A program made the position numbers and the translations under genes. From the NCBI RefSeq assembly GCF_033958435.1, contig NC_134152.1:12138001-12202000 (forward strand): 64,000 bases of DNA. Direction: 5' to 3'. The stretch comes from Carettochelys insculpta (Eukaryota > Chordata > Testudines > Carettochelyidae). The stretch's first letter is position 1. Each line of letters opens with the position of its first letter. The notes under the pieces were generated by a model that saw only the letters and a program-made list of their open reading frames with translations, was not told the origin of the DNA and did not search any database. Of the stretch, positions 40,375 through 52,176 are shown one piece after another.

Positions 40375-40570
40375 GGGAGAGTCTGATGAAGTGAGTCTGT
40401 GCTCACGAAAGCTCATGCTCAAAACTTTTCTGTTAGTCTATAAGGTGCCACAGGACCCTTTGTTGCTGAACTGGGAGAGTTGTAACAGTTAGTCTGTTAG
40501 TCTATAAGGTGCCACAAGACTTCTTGTTGTTCTTGAAGCTACAGACTAACATGGCTACCTCTCTGATACC
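40375..40570 (+). mobile_element. Penelope terminus fragment
   Basis: Starts with the hammerhead-like motif and continues CTGTTAGTCTATAAGGTGCCACAGGACCC, then a second, duplicated GTCTGTTAGTCTATAAGGTGCCACAAGACTTCTTG and ACAGACTAACATGGCTACCTCTCTGATACC. It is the non-coding end of a Penelope-like element, with the TCTATAAGGTGCCACA phrase present twice. Confidence 0.7.
40383..40420 (+). ncRNA. Hammerhead-ribozyme-like motif, best preserved copy
   Basis: CTGATGA; stem II GTGAG/CTCAC closed by TCTGTG with one extra A before it; GAAA; stem III GC/GC with loop TCAT; then TC, the usual UH before the cleavage point. Both conserved boxes are exact. The extra A and weak stem I leave activity uncertain. 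Confidence 0.5.
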
Positions 40571-40789
40571 TGGGAGAGGGTTTCAGTCCCATCCTGCAAA
40601 GTGCTGCAGGCAGCATGAGCTAATGATGCTCAGCACCTTTCTTTAGCTTCTCAGCACTTGTTAGGACCAGGTTCTGTGTTTGAATTGGCATGAGGGGTGC
40701 AAAACTAAATGGAAAAAGGAATTCTAAATTCCTTCACAGACAGGGAGGTATGACGCTTGAGCTGGCTTAGCTAATAATATTGCCCTATG

Positions 40790-41440
40790 GCAAATATGGG
40801 ATATCTGGACTCTGGAGAAGGGAGGCTGCTGTCCCATGTCAGGGCTTCCCAGTGATGGGGGCGGCTGCCCCACAGTGGGGCAACAGGGATGGGGGCTCCA
40901 CAGCCACCTGGTGGAGGGCACGGGAGATGGGGGCTCTGCAACCTCCTGGCATGGAGCACTGGGGAACAGGGCAGCCACCCTATGGAAGAGGTCCCCTGCA
41001 GTAGGGGCTACAGCCCCAAGCTACAGGTGAGCTGTCCCATGATAGGGCTCCATGGCAGCAAGAGCTGAGGTTCCAAGGCCCGGAGCCTGAGTAATGGGGC
41101 AGGCTCCTGCAGAGGAGGGAGGATGGAGGCTGCCGCAGGTCACACCAGGGATGGGGGCTGCAGCCTGCCAATCAATGGCCCCAGGAGCTGCTGGGGATGG
41201 GAGGGCCTTGCCAGCTATGCTGTGGCTGCCCAGTGGGTGGGTGTGGGCTTTCCAGCTGCCCCACAGAGGAGCTCCCTGGCTGCCCCATGCCATTGGGAAC
41301 AGGACTGCCCAGCGCCACCTGGAATGAGTGTGCTGCCCCATGGTGGTGGTGGGGGACTTCCCAGCTGCAGGGGTGGCTGCCTTGCAGAGGAGCTCCCCAG
41401 CAGGGACTGGGAGGCTGCCCTGCCGGTGTCTGAGAAATGG
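40790..41440. repeat. GC-rich degenerate repeat tract
   Basis: Words such as GGGGCTGC, TGCCCCA and GGAGCTCCC recur without fixed period; long frames on both strands are compositional. No CpG-rich promoter character. Confidence 0.4.
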
Positions 41441-41773
41441 TTGTGCCTAACCAGCTCTCAGACTGTCCAAAGTCACACCCTCTCCCCAATGCACAGGTCA
41501 CGACAGCCCCTCAGTTTCACCTCAGCTGAGTTTTAACTTGCTGCTTCTCTACCAGTTGGACAGTGCGGTAGCCAAGGGACCACCCTGGCTGGGATGACTG
41601 AGGACTGGAGAAAGGTGTAAAGTTCTGTATCACCAGCCTAGCAAATGTGCTGCAGGCCCTGCTGCTCTGTGGTCTCCCCCAGTGACCTCATGTGACCCCT
41701 GAAAAGCAAAGTGAGATGGCATAGGATGCTTCCCCTATGCAGTGTCACAGGCAAGGTAAGTAAAGATGAACAA

Positions 41774-42150
41774 GGCCGTGTCTACACTAAGAGAAATCTT
41801 TGAAATAGCCATGCTTTGTTTTTTCTGCTGATAGGAATAAGGGGATTTCAAAGTTGGTGGGGTCCTTTCGAAAAGAACCTGTCTGGACGAGCTGCGTGGC
41901 AGCGAAAACCAGCAATTTTGAAGAGCCGCAGCTGGCGGCATGCTAATAGGGTGCTGAATATGCTTGACAAGGTCCTTGCTGGGATAACTTAGTGGGGGTT
42001 GATCCTGCTTGAAGCAGGGGGCTGGACTAGATGACCTCCTGAGGTCCCTTCCAGCCCTAGGATTCTATGAGTCTAAGATTCAGCGCCTCATTAGTATTCT
42101 TCGAAATGGCCATTAGCTATTTGAAGATTTCTCTTAGTGTAGACACAGCC
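41774..42150. mobile_element. Foldback MITE with CAA target duplication, split by a CR1 tail
   Basis: Left end GGCCGTGTCTACACTAAGAGAAATCTT is complementary to right end GATTTCTCTTAGTGTAGACACAGCC. CAA flanks both ends, a 3-bp duplication as made by PIF/Harbinger elements. A CR1 3' end (41963-42076) sits in the middle. Confidence 0.75.
41963..42076 (+). repeat. CR1 3' end inside a MITE
   Basis: TTGACAAGGTCCTTGCTGGG through GGGGGCTGGACTAGATGACC to CCAGCCCTAGGATTCTATGAG is the CR1 3' untranslated region in plus orientation, heavily 5'-truncated. Confidence 0.85.
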
Positions 42151-42162
42151 CAAGTGTCTATA

Positions 42163-42200
42163 AAAACAACAAAAAGTCCTGTGGCACCTTATATCATCAG
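42163..42200 (-). repeat. Penelope terminus fragment
   Basis: AACAACAAAAAGTCCTGTGGCACCTTATA is the complement of the Penelope end phrase TATAAGGTGCCACAGGAC seen at 40440. Confidence 0.6.
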
Positions 42201-44424
42201 TATCATCATTCATGTTGGCCAGGGCTGTTTCAATGCTGTGAGGTAATAGAGAATCTGTTTCAGGCCTTTTCCGTATTGTGACCCCAGATTACAACAGGAA
42301 ATTTTGGGGTGACCCATCCTATGTAGTTATAGAGAAAGACAGCATGATTGTGACCCACTGGACCAGTTTGTGCCCACCCCTTTGGGTAATGACCCTCAGG
42401 TGAGATCCATGATCTCAAGCCAGACTGAAAAAAGTCCACATAATATTAGGCATGTCCAGATATGCTTGGAGGTATATATCCACTATCAATCATTAGTGAT
42501 GAGGCAAGTCCCTGCCCTTTGGTTAATAATATTCCTCAGCTAGTCAGAATACAGCAAGTTGTAAAGTGAGTGATTATTAAGTGATCTGAAAAAGACAAAG
42601 TTGGCTTTATACATTTTCCTCTTCCTTTGTGACTTATAAAGAAAGCCTGAGCAGCGTTTTTCTAGCTTCTTTCATTCATGAGAATGAATCCAGATCTTGT
42701 CTGCCCTGTTTTTCCTGGTGGATTCTATTGGCAATGGGACAACTGGGAAGACTGTAGCAATTAGCAAAATCAAAGAAGTTACATTGCCAAAGGAAGAGAT
42801 TTGTATTCAGACTGTGAGTCTGATTCTCATTTATGCCTCAGGCCCTTAGTACTTTGACAGTGTGAAAGGGCCTTAGTGTGACTGAAAGTGAGGCCCTATG
42901 TTTTTTCTTGTTTGCTAAATCTTGTTTGTCTAATACCAGTTAAGCCCTCATGAGTAAAGGTGCAACACATCCACCACTAGAGTTATCGGTCAAGATGCTC
43001 ACATTCACACGCTTCAAACAAAGCTGAAGACCAGGCTTCACAACAGGCGAAAAGCAAATGGAACAAGGATTTTGAAATCAAACTAAAACGTACAAGCTTT
43101 TTTGATCCATACAAAGAAACGTTAAAAGCTCAGAAGCCCAGTCTGTGTTAGTGCTCAAATCACTTTTAAAATCCACCTCCCACAAACCACGGATGTCTGT
43201 GGAAGGCAAGCACAAAAGAGTCATGAAGGTGGCTGAAGGGAATTTGTTTAAAAATGTGAAGAAATATTAATGGTACATGTTTCTATTATTTACCGCATTT
43301 TCTTGAGCATCAACTTAAAGCCCAGAGGAGTGTGTTTGTGGAAGGTAGCACTGTGCTGACAGCCTGTCAGGCTGGATTTTGACATTGGCCAACGAGACAG
43401 GAAATTCATATTCGTGCAACTGGCTCTTCCCATTACTCTGCCCTCAGGAGAACATCATCTTAAACCTGAGCTATCCCACACTGAGGGGAGTGTGTCTGGG
43501 GCATTGGTGAGGTGAATGAATAATGTGTACTGAGCATGTGCAGTAAGTTCTGAGAGCTGGTTTCATTGAAAAAGACAGTGAAGGTGACAGGAGTTCAGTT
43601 ACAAGCAAAGCTGGAGCTCAGTCCCCATCTGAAGCCAGTGAGAGCTCTTAAGAGGGATATTTTCCCTTTGAGTTCATTGAGGTAACGCCTGTTAATAGTG
43701 CTGATTGTGCACATATAGGCCCTGGTACTGCAGGTATCCTTGTGCCCAGGTGAAAATTCCACCCTGGCTCCTGAAGGGGCCGGGATATTAGGGCTTATTT
43801 GATAAATGGGTTGCTGCTGCTGGTGTTAGATTGGTTTTGGCTGAATAAAACTGTTTACCCTCAGGCTGCAAAAGTTGTCACCGCTGCTCTGTCAGGAAAG
43901 TGCTAGTGGATTTGCAGCAGCAAATCTATTCTTCCAGTACCATTGTGCCCTTAACCTCTCCAGCTAAGTGCACATGGGCTGCACATCCCACGTGTGGGCT
44001 GATCCCTGCACTGTTCAGGGGAACTAGGCCAATTCTCTTGCACCCAGGACTCTGTATGACCATGGTAGGATTTACTCCCAAAAGAGCAAGAGCCTGACCC
44101 CATGAAGCAACATAGTGATTTCCAGCTGGTAATGCAGCATGAATCATTCACTAGTTCCATAAACCCAGTCCACTGAGTTGTGTCAAAGCCTCATCCAGCT
44201 CCATATGACTCCAGTGCAATTCCTGCGCTGCACTCCATGGTAGCTAGTCACTTGCTGTTCTACCTGGCGCTGTCCCATCCATAGGACAGTTTGGGATGGC
44301 CACCACAGGCCCTGCGCTTTGGCAGGCGCCCTGTAGTGGCTGCCTCGTCTGTTCTTTGGCTGTGCCAGTGCTGTCATTAGCTGCGAGGCCCAGGGAGCCT
44401 GGGGGGATTACCGGGGGTGGGGCA
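42201..44424. other. Intergenic or intronic, nothing recognised
   Basis: About 2.2 kb. GTGACCCCAGATTACAACAGG near 42280 could be an old hAT end; no partner found. No coding signature. Confidence 0.45.
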
Positions 44425-44494
44425 GGAAGCGGAGCATCCCAGCCCGCTCGCCCAAGTGCTGCATTGCTTGGCTGGGCTGGGACGCTCCACTTCC
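44425..44494. repeat. Hairpin-forming inverted repeat
   Basis: GGAAGCGGAGCATCCCAGCCC (44425-44445) pairs with GGGCTGGGACGCTCCACTTCC (44474-44494) with two mismatches over 21 bases. Confidence 0.7.
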
Positions 44495-45407
44495 CATTGT
44501 CACAGTGAAGTGGACCACAACAGGCTGGGAGGGCAGTGGAATGGAGCAGGCTGCCAGATCACTCTGGTTCCTGACAATGCAGCAAGTGCAGGACTGGGGC
44601 CTGATCCCTGCTGCCACCCCACACCAGGCCACATGTTAATCCCTCAGCTCACATCGTGCAGGGAGGGGGTTGGGGGAAGGAGTGCAATGGGAACAACAGA
44701 GGGTGGAGGAGGGCTTGGGGGAAGAGGTGGAATGGAGCAAGCCTATGGCAGAGGGGACTGCCCTGTGCTCCCCAGGGACAGCCCTTGTTCTACCCATCCT
44801 TCATGTAGTCTGGTGGGCGGGGGGGGGTACCTGTTTTTATCCTTGAGCTGAGGCTCATTCCAAAGGAAAGCACTTCGTGCTGTCTTGGTGAGGTAGTTGC
44901 CTTATTTATTACACTGGGTATTGAAAGATCTCCATTTATTTTCAGGGTAGTTCTTTAATAGATGTGCCCTTGGCTTCTCTGCTTGTGGAAACTCTAAACT
45001 TATCATCCTTGGCTCCCTGCTGTGATCCCGCTGTCTAAGCCGATAGACTCAACTGATGGGAATTTTTGCAGAGTTCCACTTTAGAGAGAACACAAAAAAT
45101 AGAAATGAAATAATATCCATTCCCATCTCCCTGCCCCCACACAAAATCTACCACTTATGTTGGCCACGTTACTGAACAGCTATGGCACACTGAGTTACTG
45201 AAGAATTATACCACGCAGGCGGGCACTGTACACAAGTGTAAAATAATCATGACAACCGCTTAGGCTGCAGGTCTGCAGTGTGATGCATAAAGGCTGATGT
45301 TAATGGAGTAGTGCTTAGACATGGGTGTGGGCAAAATCTGCTCACAAGTGTCCCATTACAGGAGCCATATTCTTAGCTTATTTTCTCTCATGTTGCTCTT
45401 TTTCTTA
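44495..45407. other. Intergenic, nothing recognised
   Basis: No supported feature. Confidence 0.5.
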
Positions 45408-45659
45408 GCACATGTCTATGCTGCAAAGAAAGCCTGAGGCTCTGAGACTTGGTGCCCCAGGCTTTTCTTTGCATCTAGACACACACTATGTAGGACATAC
45501 ATCTAGCAGGTCTTGAGCTGGAGATGGGCTGTGAGGTCCTCCATACTCACCAGGCTCCAAAGAAATGGAATGTCTGCACTGCTACTTTTAGCGCCCCAAG
45601 AGCTTGAGTCAGTTGACCCAGCCATTGGGACTTGGTTTTTCTTTGCAGTGAAGACATGC
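45408..45659. mobile_element. Foldback MITE (CTGCAAAGAAA type)
   Basis: Left GCACATGTCTATGCTGCAAAGAAA and right TTTCTTTGCAGTGAAGACATGC are inverted repeats; TCTTA flanks both sides (45403-45407, 45660-45664). Inner words (AGCCTGAGGCTCTGAGACTTGG, GAGTCAGTTGACCCAG) recall a MITE common in turtle genomes. No coding capacity. Confidence 0.7.
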
Positions 45660-45664
45660 TCTTA

Positions 45665-47764
45665 GTGGTTGTCTTGTGCGTGTACTTGAGCAGCTGTTTA
45701 CAGTTTTGTAGCTATACACCAGACCTCTGTGCATCAAAGGAGGCTGCCCAGCTGTACTCATAGCTGCCATTTTGTTAGACATGTTCCATGCAGCTGATTG
45801 GTGGATGTGCACTCTGAGACATTTCCATTGTTTTGTTTGGAAAAACAGAATGGGAAATATGTCTGTTGTTTTGTTAAAGATTCCTCAGTCTAGTGGTGGA
45901 TCAGAAAGAGAATATGGATGTCATGGAGCCACTCCGACCTGGATAAATATTTTCACAGCCATATTTGAGTGAATTAGTGGACTGTGTGCATTGTGGGATG
46001 TGATTTTGACTGCCTTTGCTCTACTGGTGGATATCCTGGGCAACAATTTCAAAAGGCTTATTTAGGGATAGATTCACAGCTTGCCTCACACAGGTCTGGA
46101 AATGCCAGTCCCTAAGTAATTCCCTATAGGCAGTGCTTATTGCGTTGCTGCAGAATCCAGGCCTAAATCTTTGCCTGGCATTCGTCTTCTCAAAATACCG
46201 ACACTTGATAGACTGGATCAGTAATGATGCCAGTTAGGGCCTCAGTTTTTCAAACAGGACACTTGATTCTTGTGTGGCTCAGCGTATGTGTGACAAGCTC
46301 ATGCCCAAAAATTGAAGCATGCAAGATGAGTGACAGTTTGGCTGACAGTGAACTTTTGACAGTATCCTAAACAAATAAGGTAGGCAAGTATTTCTCTTTA
46401 AGGCTGTATAAATATTCAGGGTCAAACTAAAAAGGCTCTCATCTCATAGTACAAGCTGTTGGAGAGTGCTGCTCATTCAGTCACAAAAGTATTTTAGTGC
46501 TTTCAAAAAATTGCCACAAAACATCTGCAGTCTGCAAAGAGCTGTTCTAAAAAGCATCTTGTCAGCATTAGTATGCAATGCATCCTGGAAGGATTTATTA
46601 CCTCCAGTTGGCTGACTCTCAGCAAATCCCCCATCTTTCATGTAGATGGCACTCTGGAGTCTGGAAAAGCCTTTTTCAGACTGTTGTGAAGTGCTGATGT
46701 TTTAGCAGCTACTGCAAGGAATCTGGCTCTTAAATTAACTTTGAGTCAAACTTCTTTTGCATGAATAGGTAGGAGAGGCGCAGAAAGGAGGAACAATAGG
46801 ATGTCGGCGCTACTTTAAAATTTTAGAAGCTAAACAAACGTGGGAGAAATACTGTCTGAGGCTGCAGAAAATGCTAGTACCTTGGTGTATGGGTAAGAAA
46901 GGAGGAGCAGTGATTTGTTCAGAGGCATTTTAATATTAGCGTCTTCTCCTTAAAGACCATCTCCTAGGTATAAAGTCCCATTTCTCAAATGCACACATTT
47001 CTTGTTTCCATTCCTATTTTTGATTCTTTCCTCAGCTTGTCTGCTGAATATTCAATGTCTGCCTCGTCCACTGTATATAGTGATGGCAAGTAAATAGGGG
47101 AATTTGGGGCACTGGCAGAGGAAGTTGCCTAATATCTACAAAGAGGCTTGATTTATTCCCAGAGCAAGTGAGGAGCTCCCTTGAAAGCACTTGCACACCC
47201 AGCGGTAGGAGGTGCTGCTGGCTTTTCAGATGTACTTTTCCAGATACTCCCCCTCCTACCCGCCCCCCCCAATCCTTCAGGGAGTCCCACAGGAGTGGAC
47301 TCTAGTGAATAGGCACCCCACTGAGCTCCTGCCCTTCTACCTCACGGGGAGACTGTTGAGCTGGAGTGCAGAGAGGGCCTGAAAAAGTTTTACTGATGAT
47401 AAATTTGTTGGGACTAGGACTGTTTATCCTGTGTTTGTACTGTGCTGTAGCTGGGTGTGCTGAGTCACATACTGACTCAGTACCCTGTCACTCAAATCTT
47501 CACGTTAGCTGGAACCTGACTGAATGGCGGGTGGCAGAGGCTGCTAATTACCAGCCAGAAGGAGGGCAGGAGTAGGAGGTACTGGGAGCAAGTTGGAAAA
47601 GTTGGTTAGTGACTGCGAATAGTATCTAAATAACAACTACTGCAGGGCTACAATGAAGGAGGCTGGGGTTAGGAACACCTGGAGTTGTGATGATCACTTG
47701 TAATGTAGAAGACTTCTAGGGACCAACCCTGACAAGTACCTAAGACAATGGGCCCCACATCTAG
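45665..47764. other. Intergenic or intronic, nothing recognised
   Basis: About 2.1 kb of unique-looking sequence without a coding or repeat signature. Confidence 0.5.
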
Positions 47765-48164
47765 GTGAGATGTCCTAGGCATTGCCAGCGTCTTGTCTAC
47801 ACTAGAATCTTGTCTACACTAGAATTGCCAGCATTGCCAGATGTCCTAGGCATTGCCAGCGTCTTGGGCATTGCCAGCGTCTTGTCTACACTAGAAGCAT
47901 CTGTCTACAGAAATTACTGTTGGGAGAAATGTTCTGACAAAACTTCTGTCAGCAGATTGTGTCTATGCATAGAAACAGATTGAGCTTTTGATCTGCTCTG
48001 TTGACAAAACAGCTCCCAGAGGGTCTACACAATGTTTTTTCCCCACAGTTTCTGTCTACAAAATGCCTTTTGTGTGTAGATGCCCCGTGAGTTTTGTCGA
48101 CAAAACCCCAATTTTGTCAACAAAACCCGTTTTGTCGACAAAATGCTCCAGTGTAGACATAGCC
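47765..48164. mobile_element. Foldback MITE (TTTTGTCGACAAAA type) with duplicated left end
   Basis: The right end is GTTTTGTCGACAAAATGCTCCAGTGTAGACATAGCC; inner palindromes GTTTTGTCGACAAAAC recur at 48092 and 48130. At the left, CTTGTCTACACTAGAA occurs three times (about 47800, 47815 and 47880) with intervening copies of TGTCCTAGGCATTGCCAGCGTCTTG, so the end has been locally duplicated. Confidence 0.65.
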
Positions 48165-49054
48165 TTAGTGACTAGTATAGAGCTAGTTGGAAAACTTGTT
48201 AGTGAAAATTAAAAATTAAAATATTTTGATTCTGAAATGCTGCTGCGGCTCCTCGTGGGAGTTTTAGGTCGGGTACCACATGCTCCTGTTCTCCTTTATA
48301 GGCAGCACTCCCTGGGTGGACTAAGTGATTTATAGTCTCCCCTTTTGTTGAAGGGAGTAGATGCATCATGGCAATTGTGTGGCCACAATGGATAATGTGG
48401 AGACCTGCCCTCTAAGGAACCAGAGAAATGGGGTAACAAAAACAACAACAGGGAAGTGATTTTGATGTAAATTTTTGTACCCACCTTAGGTAATAATAAA
48501 AACTTGCTTGCCCAGGGTGAGTGGGAATTGGAAGTGGGCAAGTGAGGTTGGGAGAGAGATGGCTTCATCTTGGGCTTCATCCGCAGGGAGGAGTGTGCGA
48601 GTTCAGAGGCAGCACGCGAGGAGCATGTGTAGGGGTGGGGGTAAAGTGTGCCAGGAGGAGAGTTTGAGCAGACAAACTGAAAAGGGAACTGAGCCAGAAG
48701 TGAGGGGACCAGTAGGAGAAGATCAGAAACAGAAAATATATAGGAGGAAAGGAGTGCGAGCAGTGCAAAGAAGGAAAAGGCACAAGTGGCATAAGGAGAT
48801 AGTGGGAGAGGAGCAAAAAAAGGAGCGATGTTGAAAACAGTAATGGAGAAAAATTCACAATATAAAGTGGGAAGAGGTAGACGGAGCCAGGAAAGGAAGG
48901 GAAGAGTAAATTATATAGTTTTAAAATGCAATAGAGAGCGTGTTAATTGTCAGTATCACACAGTTAGTGCAACTGTTACAGGGGAGGTAGCTCTGGAGTT
49001 GAAGGAGTCTGTCTTGGTGCTGAGTCTAGCAGGAGTTGTGTTTACCCCTCTATA
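48165..49054. other. Intergenic, nothing recognised
   Basis: 48500-48900 is purine-rich and yields open frames without domain signature. Confidence 0.5.
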
Positions 49055-49735
49055 GCCATGTCTACACGTGCACGCTACTTCGAAGTAGCAGCACTAACTT
49101 CGAAATAGCGCCCGTCATGGCTACACGTGTCGGGCGCTATTTCGAAGTTGAAATCGACGTTAGGCGGTGAGATGTTGAAGCCGCTAACCCCATGAGGGGA
49201 TAGGAATAGCGCCCTACTTCGACGTTCAACGTTGAAGTAGGGACTGTGTAGTCGTTGCGCGTCCCGCAACTTCGAAATAGCGGGGTCCGCCATGGCGGCC
49301 ATCAGCTGAGGGGTTGAGAGACACTCTCTCTCCAGCCCCTGCGGGGCTCTATGGTCACCGTGGGCAGCAGCCCTTAGCCCAGGGCTTCTGGCTGCTGCTG
49401 CTGCAGGTGGGGATCCATGCTGCATGCACAGGGTCTGCAACCAGTTGTTGGCTCTGTGTATCTTGTGTTGTTTAGTGCAACTGTGTCTGGGAGGGGCCCT
49501 TTAAGGGAGTGGCTTGCTGTTGAGTCCGCCCTGTGACCCTGTCTGCAGCTGTGCCTGGCACCCTTATTTCGATGTGTGCTACATTGGCGTGTAGACATTC
49601 CCTCGCAGCGCCTATTTCGATGTGGTGCTGCGCAACGTCGAAATTGAACATCGACATTGCCAGCCCTGGAGGACGTGTAGACGTTATTCATCGAAATAGG
49701 CTACTTCGATGTAGGCTTCACGTGTAGACGTAGCC
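49055..49735 (-). mobile_element. Foldback MITE family 1, copy D
   Basis: Ends GCCATGTCTACACGTGCACG and CACGTGTAGACGTAGCC. Contains the minus-strand 121-codon frame (49075-49440). About 681 bp; no clear target duplication. Confidence 0.85.
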
Positions 49736-50792
49736 TCACTGTTTCAAAATTCTACAGCAAAATCAAAGCCTAAGGTGCAAAGCCAGGTATTGTGGTTTTG
49801 TAGCTGGATACACACAGCCTTGGATTCCAATGCTTGGGGTAGTGGTGGGAGGGGGGAAGTAATAGTGTGTTTGCCATGGAGACACCGCCATCAAGAGACA
49901 ACAACACTAGTCAGGTGCTTCTCTTCCTACCTCTTGCTGGTGGTAAATAAAGTGTTCCATGTAGTGCTGGCTGACATATCCCAGGTATGGCCAGTGGTGC
50001 AGAGGTTATAGCTGTGTTATAGTTGCAAGGGCAATGGGAGAACATCTATGAGCAACATTAGCGACATTTGTGAAGTGTCCCAATCCATAGCTCAGTTTTA
50101 ACTGAATAAATACTGATGAGCAAAGGCTTTTGGATGTGGTCCAAATCCAAAGCTGGGCATCATTTGGCCTGGCCTAGTGTTGTGTTTAGGAAGGGCCTTT
50201 CCCCAGTAATCAGGAAATACCACTGAGATTTTCATTAGGGTTCCATATTAAACCCTGCCAGGCAGATGCTCAGCTGGTGTACTCCATGGATCTGATGACT
50301 GTCATAGCGCTCTGACAATGTACACCCACGGGGAGCTCCTCCTATGTTTCCATTTCCATTATCGACTGAGGAAAGGGATGTGGCTGACCCACTGAGTGTG
50401 TTTCTCCTGCCATGAGCACTGTTTCTTTGTTTGCTCTGATGCCCTTCTGACTTGTGTATTTATGTGTCTGGGTATATTTCATCAGGACCTTTAGTTTTCT
50501 TACCAAATGCAATAAATATTTTAGCTTCCTAGCAGAGCTGATGAACTGGTGGTTTCATACAAGTCTAAAATGGCCGTAGCTTGCAAAACCTAAGGCCTGC
50601 TGTTTGGCTGCCTTTTTCTGATCACCGGAAGTTTTTCTCCCGGTGTGAAGCTGAACTTTGGGAAGCACTCCAAAAGGACATTTCTCCTATGGTCCATCAA
50701 GTCCCTCTTCAAAGGTCTTTTTTACTGAGACAAGCAATCAGACATTCAGGTAGGGGTCAGACTTAGGGGCTGCATTCAACTGAATCATCAGT
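49736..50792. other. Intergenic, nothing recognised
   Basis: No supported feature. Confidence 0.5.
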
Positions 50793-51257
50793 CATAGAAT
50801 CCTAGGACTGGAAGAGACTTCAGGATGTCATCAAGTTCAGCCCCCTGCCCAAAGCAAGACCAGCACTAACTAAATCATCCCAGCCAGGACTTTGTCAAGC
50901 TGGGACTTATAAGCCTTGAGGGATGCAGATTCACCCATCTGTCTAGGTAACACATTCCAGTGCTTCACCACCCTCCTAGTGACATAGTTTTTCCTAACAT
51001 CCAACCTAGACCTCCTCCACTGTAACTTGAGATTATTGCTCCTTGTTCTGCTATCCATCGCTACTGAGAAGCCTCCCTCCATCCTCCTTAGAATCCCCAC
51101 CCCCTTCTTCAGGAAGTTGAAGGCTGCTATCAAATTACCCCTCGCTCCTCTTTTGCAAACTAAATAAGCCCAGATCCCTCAGCCTCTCCTTAGAGGTCAC
51201 GTACTTCAGCCTCCTAATCATTTTGGCTGTCCTCCACTGGACCCTCTCCAATGCAAT
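50793..51257 (-). pseudogene. CR1 LINE 3' end
   Basis: Minus-strand copy from the 3' tail (plus strand ATAGAATCCTAGGACTGGAAGAGACTTCAGG) through the last codons of pol (frame 50870-51133: RTRSNNLKLQWRRSRLDVRKNYVTRR to SQLDKVLAGMI). A frameshift follows near 51140. Truncated at about 51257. Confidence 0.85.
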
Positions 51258-51388
51258 TGATGGAAGTTCATGATCTATCTCTGTTTAAAGTACTATATAT
51301 AAACTACCTATTTTAAATAGATTCCTCTGGTTCACAGTCCATGTTGGCTTCTTACATAAATTTTATTGCACTTTAATATACTTCTGTC

Positions 51389-51961
51389 CAGGGCTTTTTT
51401 TTTGATGGAGCTCACTGACAGTACTGGCACATTTTTCCTCTGTACTGCCAAGCTGGCTGGGTGGCTCCAAGCTGCATGTGGGTCTTTAAGAAGCCATTTG
51501 TGGTTCCTGCTGCTGCAGCCGCTGACTCCTCTGGCTCCCTGCCTGCTGTGCTGAAAGAGCAGGATTCGATTTAATTGGTTTAATTGCTAGCAGGAGGGAT
51601 CCAGCCATTACACCAATTAAATCAAGTTCTATTCTTTCAGCACGTCAGGGCACTGGGAGCTGTCCCTGATGTGCTGTATGTGGGGGGGAGTGGCTCAGCC
51701 ATGGCGAAAAGGGGAGGGTGGCCATCAAAGGAGCAGTGAGAGGAGGGAGCATGCAGAGCTCCTGGGTAAGTAAGTGAATTCTGGGTTTGGGATGGCGGTT
51801 TCGGGCTGTGAGGAGGTTAAGCCTGGGGTCAGGAGGGGCAGTTTGGGGCTGCAGGCGTTTAAGCCTGGGGGCGGTTTGGGGCTTCAGTGGGGAAAAGTCT
51901 GGGGTGGCAGTTTGCGTCTGTGGGAATTTTTGGCACCTTTTTTTCTAGAAAAAAAGCACTG
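51389..51961. mobile_element. hAT-like non-autonomous element, long
   Basis: Ends CAGGGCTTTTTTTTTGATGG and CCTTTTTTTCTAGAAAAAAAGCACTG are inverted; CTTCTGTC (51381-51388) and CGCCTGTC (51962-51969) flank it, agreeing at 6 of 8 bases. Same termini as 12789-12983. Interior GC-rich, no transposase. Confidence 0.55.
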
Positions 51962-52045
51962 CGCCTGTCTCTATGTGCTCCCTGATCATTTTGCTTCTGT
52001 ATCCCACTTCCACTTCCACTTCCTTTCTGTCCTTTGTCTCTTTTA

Positions 52046-52168
52046 GGCTGTGGCCACACTTGGCCAAAACTCCAAAATGGCCATGCTAATGGCCAAATCG
52101 GAGAATGCTAATGAGGGGCTGAAATGAATATTCAGTGCCTCATTAGCATGCTGCTGGCTGCGGCGCTT
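52046..52168. mobile_element. Foldback MITE, left half (interrupted by CR1)
   Basis: GGCTGTGGCCACACTTGGCC starts the element; GCTAATGAGGGGCTGAAATGAATATTCAGTGCCTCATTAGC is its inner palindrome. It resumes after the CR1 at 55032 (TATGCTAATGAGGCTCCGGG) and ends near 55170. Confidence 0.6.
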
Positions 52169-52176
52169 TGAAAGTG

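Noticed and set aside
40790..41536. Several overlapping frames of 60-140 codons
   Set aside because: Degenerate GC-rich repeat tract, frames open on both strands, no recognisable domain.
48508..48858. Frames of 93-108 codons on both strands
   Set aside because: Purine-rich low-complexity sequence; no family signature.
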